From Zygnema cylindricum (taxonomy: Eukaryota > Streptophyta > Zygnematophyceae > Zygnematales > Zygnemataceae): a stretch of DNA of 64,000 nucleotides. The translations under genes and the position numbers were made by a program. Under the pieces are notes generated by a model. The model was not told the origin of the DNA, did no database searches, and saw only the letters and a program-made list of their open reading frames with translations. The stretch is taken from positions 1-64,000 of the forward strand of contig JBBHKE010000393.1 of NCBI GenBank assembly GCA_037447655.1. Direction: 5' to 3'. This document shows, piece after piece, positions 33,962-44,481 of this stretch (positions are counted from its first letter, which is position 1; each line of letters opens with the position of its first letter).

Positions 33962-36900
33962 CTAAGATTCACCACTGAACAAATCCTTGAGGGAAGAGAG
34001 AGGTGAAGTCAAACAGTATGCTTTGGAGTCTTTGAAAAGGACGGTTCCGAGGTAAGTGAGAAGGATCGATGTGACACCAAAAAATAAGGGCGGAGCGATA
34101 ACTTTATTTATAAACATACTGAGGAGAACGGCCCAACCCATCATTAGAGCTCCCCATGTTGCCCCAGTAAACCTGCAAAAACCCTCCAATAACTATGTGA
34201 GAAACTACACCGTGAATCCTTATTAGAGCAAAGAAATTATTTGTGTGGGGCCTAATACTTTACATCAGTGTTAGAAATTCTGATTCAGTTACGAATGACA
34301 GTTGTTTTTAAACCTTTTAAAGAGTTAGTGTTAAGAAAGTAGTAAGCAGCAGGAATTCTAAAACGTTCAACCTTCAAACATGTAACCTTCAAATCCGGTT
34401 ACACTTTATTTCACCTGTTTTTTCTCTGGACAAAACATACAGTTGACCTGAAATCGATATGTAAATAAAATAGAATATTTTTAGTAAGTGAAGGCATACT
34501 AATGACCAGCGATTGATATGTAATTGATATGCATATGCAATATTTCAGTAGGCGTAGAATTCAGATATCTCACCACATGAGATCTCGTGTAAAAAGAGCT
34601 CTTGGAATCATGAGACCATTGGCCACAATGCCCATTACTGGACTGAGAACTGAGATTCCCACTAAACTCTCCGGATTAGTGAAACAGGCCTGTACACAAG
34701 GAGGGAGATAGGGAGAGGAGAGAGAGAGGGGTAGGAGGAGGGGGAGAGGGAGGAGAGGGGGAAAGGAAGAAGGAAAGAGAGGAATAAAGGGAGAGGGAGA
34801 GAGAGACGGAGGAGAGAGGGAGGGAAAGAGAGAAGGGAGGGGGGGAACATTACAGAAAAAGTGAGAAAACATGGAGAGAAAAGGTTGCAAGTCTGATTCA
34901 AAGTATATGTCCAGAGCCCGTTGAGCCCCTGAAAGAGGAGACTGCCAACAGCGTTTTACATCTCAGAATACTGCAGTAAGTTGAGATTCCTTCGTCTTGT
35001 TTAATACCATCCCATTATCTTCCTTTTGGCCTAGATATCCTGTTTCTTCACCTTCCCAGTATTTTGAAACCTCATACAGCATATGGATCGCCAATCCAGA
35101 CACAAATAGCTACTAACTACCAATCGCTGCTAGTATTATAGATTTATCGCCAGTTGAAGCTCTTTCTCTTATCACAAATTCTTCCAATTTTCAATCGTGA
35201 CATCGTGATCGGAAGGTGAGGCTGCTACCTTTCGATTGCCCCCTTAAAAAAAATAAAAATTAAGTTAAAAACTTTGGAATGCCGGAAAATCTTCAACACT
35301 AATAACAACAGGCAGTGTACTTTCACCTTCATTTTAGACTCCTATAATCTCTTACAGATGCACAACTGTAGGAATTTACCACAAGCATAGTTCAAAAGGC
35401 GAAAACGTGTGTAAACACTATGTTTGGTAACCCGGTACCCTTAAGCGTATTATATGGGTTTCTCGCAAATAGTACTCATACAGTATGGATAATCACATAT
35501 AGAGTTTCCATAACTTTTCACACAAAAACTATGACCACATGTGAAGAGTGTACTCAATTTGCCTGGTGGAAGGTAGGCCTAAAACTCCAGGAAAAATACC
35601 TAAAAAAAACAAAAAAATGATAACCTTTCCTTTTACATTTCATAACACTCCAAAAACGCCATAAAACTGCAATTACCTGAAGCTGTGCGACAGGCATAAA
35701 CATAAACAATAATGTGGCTGTCCAGCCTCCGAGTTTGTCCCACATTCTTCGAAGCTCCTTTGAAATCTTTCCGAGGCGAAGTGCTATGACAAAAGAAATT
35801 CCTGCAACTACTGCCGCAATCCCTGGAATATTTGTTTCTACACTTGAGAATGTCTGCCACACCACCTGCAAATAGAAACAAACAATGACATAAACAAAAT
35901 CACCTGCAAATTCAAAGATGCAATGCAGTTTCCATTGTGACATAAACTGTGATATATGCTGTGATGTAAAATGTGAATTTTACAGTGCTATAAACTGTGA
36001 TATATACTGTGAAATACATTGATAAAAACTGTGGAGATGTAAATCTGATATAAACTGTGATATAAACTGCAAGATATACTGTGGTATAAATTGTGATATA
36101 AACTTACTTGTGGGAGTACTGCAAGTCCAATGATTCCAATAAAGTCTTGCCAAATTGCCCAAAAAGTCCTTGGTAAAGTTTGCAGATATTGAAGGGTATT
36201 GACAAAAAGTCCGCAAACCAAAAAGGACGCCACAGAAAAGAAAGCAACAGGAGGCATATATCCTGCCAAATAAATTTGAGAGAGGAGGATACATGTGGAA
36301 GTTGCCCCAACAGCCTGCAAAAATTGCAAATAAAGAATTTCTTCATGAACCCATTGACCCATTTAAGGATCTGCAAAAATAACATAAAATAATCCTTCAT
36401 AAACCCATTGGCCTATTCTGCGATCTATGCAAAAATGACACACAGAAAATTGCTTCATGAACCCATTCAACGATTTAAACTTCTGCAAAAAAAAATGTCG
36501 TAAACTCATTGACTCATGTGATGGATCTTTGGAAAAATGGCACAAAACCTGTTGATCCATTTAATGATCATTGCAAAAATGACACATTAAAAATATCTTT
36601 GTGATCCACATTTAGTAATATCGCTAACGCTACTTTTACCTCCTCAGTACAAAGATTTCTTGTTATCTTTACAATGGGAGATTGCATGCACACTACTGCT
36701 ATATCATCCATAATTTCGATTCAATATGGAGTACAGATTGTTTTTCTTGCAAACTTTAACTGCAGGATGAGGATTCTGGTGGAGACATATAAAACTAACC
36801 ATTGCACAAATCATGACACAAGCTACATTTTCCTGAAGCATGAAAACATTAGGAGTGAAAATGAGAGGGGAGAGGGGAGAGGGGAGAGGGGATGGGGAGA

Positions 36901-38305
36901 GGGAGGGGAGTGGGGAGAGGGGAGGGGGGAGAGGGAAGAGGGAGAGGGAGAGGGAGAAGGAGAGGAGAGGGAGAGGGAGGGGGAGAGAGAGGGAATAGCT
37001 TGCCTGCACCAATGTTGCGGACAGCTCCCGCTTAGAGGCAAAATAAGAGAGCAGAAGCATATTTCCGAGAAAGCCTGTAGAGTATCCCACCCATGGAAGA
37101 ATACTCAAAGTGTCTAGTTGTCCTGCTTGAAGGTATTGCGCGTTTTTCCATATCTGTGAAAAATCATGGCACAAATACATTCACTCGATGCATTGACTTC
37201 AAAATTCATTCTTCTGTTTCAAGATTGCAGCACTTCAATTATCCTGACTTTTCTCAAAACACAGTCATAAAAGAATGCATGCCAAGTATCAGGTTTTTTC
37301 AAATGTGAAAAAACATGGAAAACGTGATACCAGTACAAAAATAGACTTAAAAGCAGATTGTGATCAGAAATTTTGAAGATGCTTTAGAAGATTTATACGA
37401 GCCCTGTAACTGGCGCTACTGGCGCAGTAGAAACCTATACAATTTTGTAAAAAAATGTATGTTTTCCAGTACGATTACGGTGATTACTCCCGTATTTGAC
37501 CATGAGGTTTCCTTGCCTTATAGAACTAAAGAACTGCTGTGCTGAGTTTACTGACAAGGCAAATTTCAGAGCTTATACTCATTTAAAATAGACCCGAAAA
37601 TATTATCAAATTGACATCAGGAAGTCATATATTGAATATCGGATGTCCTCAAAAATCAAATCTGTAGCTGAAGCAACTGACACCACAATATGCATTGGCA
37701 CTGCACAACATATTCACACAATATATGAACATACGAGGAGAGAAGAGGAGAACATGGAAGAGGAGAGAGAGCTTCAAGAACAATGTCAAAGTAGCCTTCA
37801 CCTGCGGAGCCATCAGAAAAAGTCCGGCGAAAGTAGACGACAGAGTAAGAGTCTCTGTGGTCCTATTCCAGGAAGTGTATTCAGGTCTAACTTGTTCAAT
37901 CTCCTCGTCACTCTCTTCCAAAACGAAATCCAGAGGAGGATTTGCTACATTTGCTGCCATTCCATCTGAAAAGTTTTCAGCATCTGCTGCCATGGCTTTG
38001 ACTTCTGAACCAAAATCTCGACCACTGGCTCTGGGAACAATCCTACGACGAATATCTACTTTATTTTTTGGTTCAGCTTTTGGTTGAGGCACTTGGAATG
38101 ATTCCAAACTGCCCCGCAAAGGAGAACTCCATCGAAAAATACTTATTTGACTGCCTTTCTGAAAATATTTTTGCGGATAAGATGACTTTATAACTGAACT
38201 GTGAGTCCTAGGATTGTGTTTTCCAGGAAAAGTAGAAAATTGGTGATCAACATTTGAGGAATGTAAAAAGCAAATCTTTCCAGCGGTGGCAGCCATGGCT
38301 GTCAT
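33962..38305 (-). CDS. MEX1: MEX1-type plastid maltose exporter
   Basis: Six exons on the minus strand: 37802-38305, 37004-37153, 36108-36314, 35677-35865, 34574-34689, 33962-34172, in phase to 458 residues. The first ~110 residues are serine/basic-rich, as in a plastid transit peptide (start MTAMAATAG; a second ATG three codons in is equally possible). The rest matches Arabidopsis MEX1 along its length: LPWVGYSTGFLGNMLLLSYF, then FWAIWQDFIGIIGLAVLP, GGWTATLLFMFMPV, NGLMIPRALFTRDLMW, and a C terminus SPLSSLKDLFSG. Multiple membrane helices. MEX1 moves maltose from starch breakdown out of the plastid across the inner envelope. Intron 2 uses a GC donor (CAG|GCAAGC), the only one found here. Introns carry tandem repeats at several splice junctions. 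Orthology is likely but unaligned. Confidence 0.9.
34700..34850. repeat. GA-rich tract at the MEX1 intron 4 acceptor
   Basis: About 150 bp of GGGAGA/GAGAGG on the plus strand. On the MEX1 sense strand it is a giant polypyrimidine tract ending about 10 bp before the exon 5 acceptor. Confidence 0.9.
35117..35319. mobile_element. Degenerate MITE family 1 (long type) in MEX1 intron 4
   Basis: Ends resemble CAATCGCTGCTAGTATT and AATAACAACAGGCAGTGTA. The interior keeps 'atcggaaggtgag' and 'ctacctttcgattgc' family words. Heavily diverged. Confidence 0.5.
35870..36107 (-). repeat. Minisatellite beginning at the MEX1 exon 3 donor
   Basis: Repeats of a ~12-22-bp unit with core TATAAACTGTGATATA on the plus strand. 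The copy nearest exon 3 includes the intron start (sense GTAAGTTTATATCACA), and the array fills most of intron 3. Confidence 0.75.
36315..36600 (-). repeat. ~55-bp tandem repeat ending at the MEX1 exon 3 acceptor
   Basis: About six diverged units, each with TGCAAAAA followed by 'cttcatgaacccattga..atttaa.gat' on the plus strand. In sense orientation each unit ends TTTTTGCA(G), so the array repeats an acceptor-like site, the last being the one used by exon 3. Confidence 0.75.
36857..36992. repeat. GA-rich tract next to the MEX1 exon 2 GC donor
   Basis: About 135 bp of GGGGAGAGG repeats on the plus strand. On the sense strand it is a CT-rich run starting about 12 bp downstream of the GC donor at 37003. 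Confidence 0.9.
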
Positions 38306-40057
38306 CACAAGATTGAAGAATGACAAAATGTAAGCGAATAGGGCAAAAAAAACACCGTCGCTTTTAACAAGAAATGGCTAAACTTTCGTTCAACGATTTT
38401 GAAGCTGTCTGTACAATCTTAATAATCAAAGAGAGGTGAAAAATAAGAGCGATAAGTACAAAAGAGAGAACGAAACCTCGGTTGCAAGACAGTAAGAAAT
38501 TGAACCAGCAAAAAACTTAGTTTTAAACTTTCAAGGGTCAAGAGTTCAAAATCACCAAGGAACAGAGATAAAAATTTATACGTGACGAATTCAAACCCAG
38601 GGGGTTACTTAGTTGTAGAGGATAAATTACAGTCAACTCTTAGACTCTAATTGTAATTGGTTTGGATTCCCCAACCAGCTCACTATTGAAGGAGTATCTA
38701 AAATCAGTAAAATGACTGTGTGAAATAAGTAAAAAATCTGTCTTTATTCAGTTCCTAAATAACATCCTAATGAATAAATATAAGATTTTACTGGGCTCAG
38801 TTTGTCAACACGGCAATATTTTAAGCCTTGCAGCTGGGAGGCTGGGAGAGGAACACCATATTAGAGTCCACTCGGCAAGATCAACAGATATTTAATTAAT
38901 CCAGAGATGAAACTACGACTGAAGGAGTACAGTGATTCGTCAATAAAAGCACATCGGTGGAACGATTATGCCACGTAGGTTGTCAGGAATGTCGATTTTA
39001 GAATTGGATTATTGAAATACGTTCAGCTTATATCACATTTTGTCCGTCAATAATGTGAGAATACTGATCGAACGGCGTTAACGTATTCCATTAAATATGG
39101 AGTGTATTATCCAATTTTGTTGAACCCAGTTTTATGACTTTAATCTGAACGCTCGTCTTGGCAGGCATAGCAGAACGTTAGAAACTTGGAACAATTGACG
39201 TTGCAGAAATGTACGGATACTGACAAAAAATACTTTTCAAAACGAACAAGAGAAGCTCGTTAGCGACAGCATGACACGTGGATACAAAAATGTTTACAGA
39301 TAACCACGTGCAGATCTCCTTTCTATCAGATATTGATACGTGTTAGATTCTCAGTGTAGCTAGCCACGTGGAAGCTCGCCATTCTCCTCGTCAATCGTGA
39401 AATTCAATATCATTGGCGTCAAATTCCATGAACATGTTTGGGCCGTCGATGTATTCATGAAGTCGGCATCACACCTTAGAAGCCCTCCATGAGTGATGTA
39501 GATCCTGTCGGCAACAACTAGTACGTTTCTATGGTACAGTACGGTTGGGCCTAACCGTTTCTTGATTTGAGATTTCGCTTTTTGTCTCACGGTCGGCCCA
39601 CACAGGACGATGACGTCAATATTTACATAAGTGATGTCATTTCATGCAGTTGATGACGCCACTAGATGGGCATGTTTGCAATATGCACTCTCATAACAGC
39701 ATCGGTACAATTGATCTACAAACAGCCACCCTATATCGCAATAATTCTCATAATCTGCGGTATCGATTCTAAACTAGGTGCCTAAATCATAGATTTGTAA
39801 TGGCTAGTACCGATTTTTTGCAACTTTTCGCACGCGCGAGCACGCTGATTGGGGTCACACCTCGTTTTCTCCGCTCGACCGTATGTTTAGGGTTATTTTA
39901 TTCCTGTCTTTTTTTTGTTTTATTATAAAAAACACAAAACAAACCCTATGACCCTATTGAGATACCCGATTACGGCGTGTGGGAGAGTTACGTTACGGAG
40001 TGTGGACCGGTCCACACGGTTTTCTTAACTACTGGCCCTCGTAAGGAACCTAGTCTG
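38306..40057. promoter_or_regulatory. Divergent spacer between MEX1 and the ABCB28-like gene
   Basis: Together with 40058-40482 this 2.2-kb spacer must hold the promoters of both genes. CACGTG-type (G-box-like) words occur at about 39278, 39305 and 39364. A segment at 39880-39955 (TATGTTTAGGG...CCCTATGACCCTA) is repeated from 31810-31885. A 76-codon minus open frame at 39360-39590 has no motif. Confidence 0.4.
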
Positions 40058-40260
40058 TACACCGCCAATCGCTATTAGAGTCAAGGATTAAATAGCGTCA
40101 AAAAATAATTAGCGTTATTGATTCTTATTTAGTGCCTTGAGACGTGGCAGATTATGGTCCACGTCCTTAAATAGCGTTATTAATTCTATTTCAGGTTTTG
40201 GGGTCAAAATTTAGGGGCACCGTATTAGCGTTATATACTCTAATAGCGATTGGCGGTGTA
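40058..40260. mobile_element. MITE family 1 (short type), well preserved
   Basis: 203 bp from TACACCGCCAATCGCTATTAG to TAATAGCGATTGGCGGTGTA, an almost perfect inverted pair sharing a compensating CGCC/GGCG variant at both ends. Internally short direct repeats of TTAGCGTTAT. It sits about 220 bp upstream of the ABCB28-like start codon. Confidence 0.82.
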
Positions 40261-40482
40261 CAGTGTGCACATTTGACATTTGGCGTCCGTTTCTTCGTTT
40301 CAAGTTCTCAACTGTTAAAATTTCAAATTTTGGTTTCGGAATGGTTGCCGAGTTTGATGACCAAGTTTGAATCTCAAAGAACTAAAAATAAAGTGTAAGA
40401 CGAACTTGTTGATTTGGTGTCACATAAAAGTTTATTGTAAGAATATTTGCAATTTTTGTAAAGAGCTCTACGGGACTCAGTC

Positions 40483-43400
40483 ATGGCTGTAAAACACCTG
40501 ACTTCTTTCCCTTCTTCTTTTAGCCTAGAACCGTGTCGAAAAAAAAATGGCCACACTATTTCTGTAGCCTGTCACCTATCCAATTATTCATACTCACGGT
40601 TAGGGTTAGGGTTAGGGTTAAGGTCTAGGATTTCTCACGTCTCTTCTGCTTCTTTTATTTCATCCAGTTTCCGTTTCTCTCTTTTTGTTCCACTAGACTG
40701 TATACTCGACTTCAATCGCAAAAAAAAAAGAAAAAGAAAAGAATCACTTCAAAATCCTTTCTCTCCTTCAGAAAAGCTCCCTCATTTCTGCCCTAAAGCC
40801 GTACAAGCCAATCATGAATCAAAATCAAATTTTGTTTTACAATCTTCTGCATCATTCTCTGTATCATCTTCTGACAGCCATAGTAAGTCTTTCGTACCAT
40901 TTCACAGTTTACAAAAAACATGGTCTCAACTCCGCCCCTTTATTCAACCACATTTCCGAAAAATCCTACTGGCATGGCTCTGTACAGTAGCAGCTGTCAC
41001 GTCACTCACTCTCTTTGTCCCTCGTATCGGGACTGTTTCTGCCCTTCTGGCAACTGGAGATTTGACAAACCTTTTAAGACAAGGAGGCTTTCTTCTTGTT
41101 CTTGTAATCGTACGATCCTGGTCACAATACGGACAAGATGCTCTCCTGTGGGAGGTGGCTCTGGCAGTTACTCTCTCTCTCCGCTCATTTGTTTATGACA
41201 AGATTCAGAGAATGGATATGAGTGAGTTTGAAGGGAGAGGAGGAGTTGCTCCTGGAGATGTCGCGTTTCGTGTGACATCTGAAGCAGAAGATACAGGAGA
41301 CACCGTATTTGCTATGCTCCATGTGAGTTTTTTCATTCAAAAACTCTAAAAGACCCGTAAAAATGTTTAGTTCAGTACACCCGTGGTCACTTTTTTTGTT
41401 GCCTTTTTCTAATTTTTTTGATGAATCTTTTAATAGTTTTTGAAAATGAAATAGCGACGTGTGTTTAGTGCAGAACATGACTTAGTAAGGATTACAGGGG
41501 GACATCGTATTCACTATGCTCCATGTGATTTTTTTCATTCTAAAACGCTAGAAAACCTATAAAACATATGTACTTCTGTACACTCGTGGTCACCTTTAGT
41601 TTCGTCATTATTTGAATTTGTTTTATGAATTTATTTTGAGTTTTTGATAGTTCGATGACTATATATGTTTAGTGCAGAACATGACTTAGCGTGGATTACA
41701 GGTGACACTGTTTTTGCTTTGCTCGATGTCAATTTTTTGCTTTTGTCGTTTTCAACAATGATTTCACCTACTATTGGTCCTATTGCAAGCGAAATGTATT
41801 TTAGCGAATTTTTCATATTAGAATGGATAGAATATAAAGTTTTCAATTGTCTCTCGGATCCAATGCGGTTGTAAAGCATACTATTTATTGCAGAAAGACA
41901 AAGCTTTCTGGCTTTGCTGGCTTCTGTTTACTCAAGTATCAGTCAAGTAAGCACGTGGTCATCTTAGTATGGAATTTACCTGATCGGGGAGTGCGGATTA
42001 CCAATGGCAACTCACACAATCCACACTTTAGTTTCGGAAATGTAGACTCTTAAGTTTTGTCTGGCATTCAGTTTGTCCTTCAGTTCAGTCAGTTCAATTG
42101 GTTAGCAATTCCGTGATGTATTTCAGTCAGTTTACTTCAATTCAGTTCAGTTCAAATAGTTTACTCAGTTTTATGTATTCCAATCATGTCAGGTAGTTTA
42201 CTTCAATGCAGTTCAGTTCAAATAATTAAGTTATTTCAGGTTTATGTATTTTAACCATGTAATTTACTTCAATGCGGTTCAGTTCAAGCAAGTACTTTTT
42301 TCGGGAAGTGCCGTTTATTGCATTGTAGCGCAGTAAATTTAGGACTTTTGATATTTTAATACTAGGAACATGTATGAACATGTATGTATTTGAGATCATA
42401 TGATGTGTGTAATTTACAATTCAGATGTTTTGAAAATACGAGTCAGAGGGAAAGTTTCCCTTGAAACTGATTGATAAGAAGATGGCCAATGCAAACTTTT
42501 TGAAGTTGTAGGAGCAATGTTTTGCTCGTTATATCCACAACAATTTTTTCTTGTATGACAAGTGTGAAAGACAACAAGATCCCTTACTATTGAACCCTTT
42601 TTTCATCGATGAGAGTTTGTCATGTGTTCGATTTGTCGGATCCAAACCAATTGTATCATAAAGCGAGAAAGAGTGTTGGGCGAATCATTCAGACGTAATC
42701 ATTTTAGCCATTTTGCAAGTCTTTAATGTCATTTTGGTTAATGTAAAGAGATGTCACATTCGAGTTCCAGAATTACTCTTTGACAATTTCATCTTGAAAC
42801 AATGGAGGAAAAAACTCGTTATACAAATGAAATGGTCTAATAATGTCTTTTACATTTTCAACTATCTTTATAGTTCTCTATTTGAGACTGCTAAATCTAG
42901 GTAGAGATTCGACATTGCCTTCATCTAGAGAGTATTTAAGCTTAAGCTTTTTTCCTTTATTCATTCTCCATGTTAGGTGTGACTGGGTAATTCACATGTG
43001 ACTGAATTTTTTTTCTTGTTGTGAAGGTAAGCAAAGTGCACACAGTACATCACTATTAGACTTAGTGAATTATTAGTATTAAGACTTCGTTTGAATTAAC
43101 TACACTAACTTATGTTTTGCCACAAGGCTCATTATAGGCCACTTAACTAAATTGTGTTATTAACGGTAATTTATGATTTTGGGTCAGAAAAATACTAACT
43201 GGATTTAGAGTGATTAGCTCTACTAGTGATTGGCGGTGTAGTTGTGCAACATGAAAAATTATGAACCTGGAGGAGATTGATTGTCCTATTCTCCTTTTAG
43301 TCCGAGCTGATTAAATAATATTGTTAAGACAAGTATATCTTTTTTGCTTAAAAGAGGGCTTTATCTCAAGCACAAACAGGCATTTACAAGCTCGCTGTCT

Positions 43401-44447
43401 CCTTTTGTTTAAACGTATGGGTGGAGGTAAATGTAGAAATTCAATCCGTTTTTTCTTACGGTCAGCGAATTGAGTACAATTGTTACACATTTCTCCAGTT
43501 CTCAGATTTTCATTTTGTATCACATTTTTCTGACAGACAGAGCAAACGAATTGAATTGCGGATGTACCTCCGTTCTCTGTACAGTAGTAATTTTTTGTTG
43601 CCTTGGGAAATATTTTAGCCTGTTGTTGTTTCTTCGACACCATGAAAAATGTCTCTCTGTGACTGATTGAATGTGACTCGTTCTAGGATTTATATATAAT
43701 TTCAATATATTCATTGCAGAAATATGAATGCAAATGAAAAAATTGGATTTTGCAACTGCAATTTTGATTAAAAGTATATGTGAAAAGTAAGTAGTGAGTA
43801 ATTTTCATTTCTGATATTAGAGAATTACGCCTTTCATTATAATCAGTATGGACCGCGCTAATTTTAAGTGCCGTTACTTTTACAAAAAGTAGTGTGCGTC
43901 ACGGTAATTATTAACACAAAAGTGAACAGAATACCGACGTCCTCATAGGCACTTGTATTGGTGAGGTGGTTTGGGCCATTCTATCTTCCAATAGTGTTTG
44001 TCATCCAGACTAATGTTGGTAAGCGGTGAATCCGTCGATTTAAGGAGCACGTCCACATTATGAGTTAGCTGCTCTGTTGGCCCTCTGTTAGCGACTTTGT
44101 TTTAGAGATGAGTATGGGAATAACCTTATTTTTTATGCTTTTTCTGGTTCGTGAATTTGATAATTCCAGCAATCTTGTTTTTCCAGGCTCTCATTCCCTC
44201 CTTGCTCCAACTGGGTGCGATGCTTGCACGGATGATTACTCTCAGTCCTCTACTAACAATGGCAACCTTCTGCGTATGTGACAACATGGACCCTTCCCTT
44301 TGTGATTTTCGCTTTTGTAGGTGTCAATTGAATCTTAAAATTACAAAATCTCGGTCTGAGTTACACTATTAATAAAGCACAGTGGTGTCGCTCATTTTGT
44401 TGTTTGATCTTTAAATATATGCGGTCTTTACTAGATAAAAGTTGGGG

Positions 44448-44481
<34 letters not shown>

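Noticed and set aside
36704-37180. Long frames through the GA tract in MEX1 intron 2
   Set aside because: Apart from true exon 2 (37004-37153) they are translations of the purine repeat.
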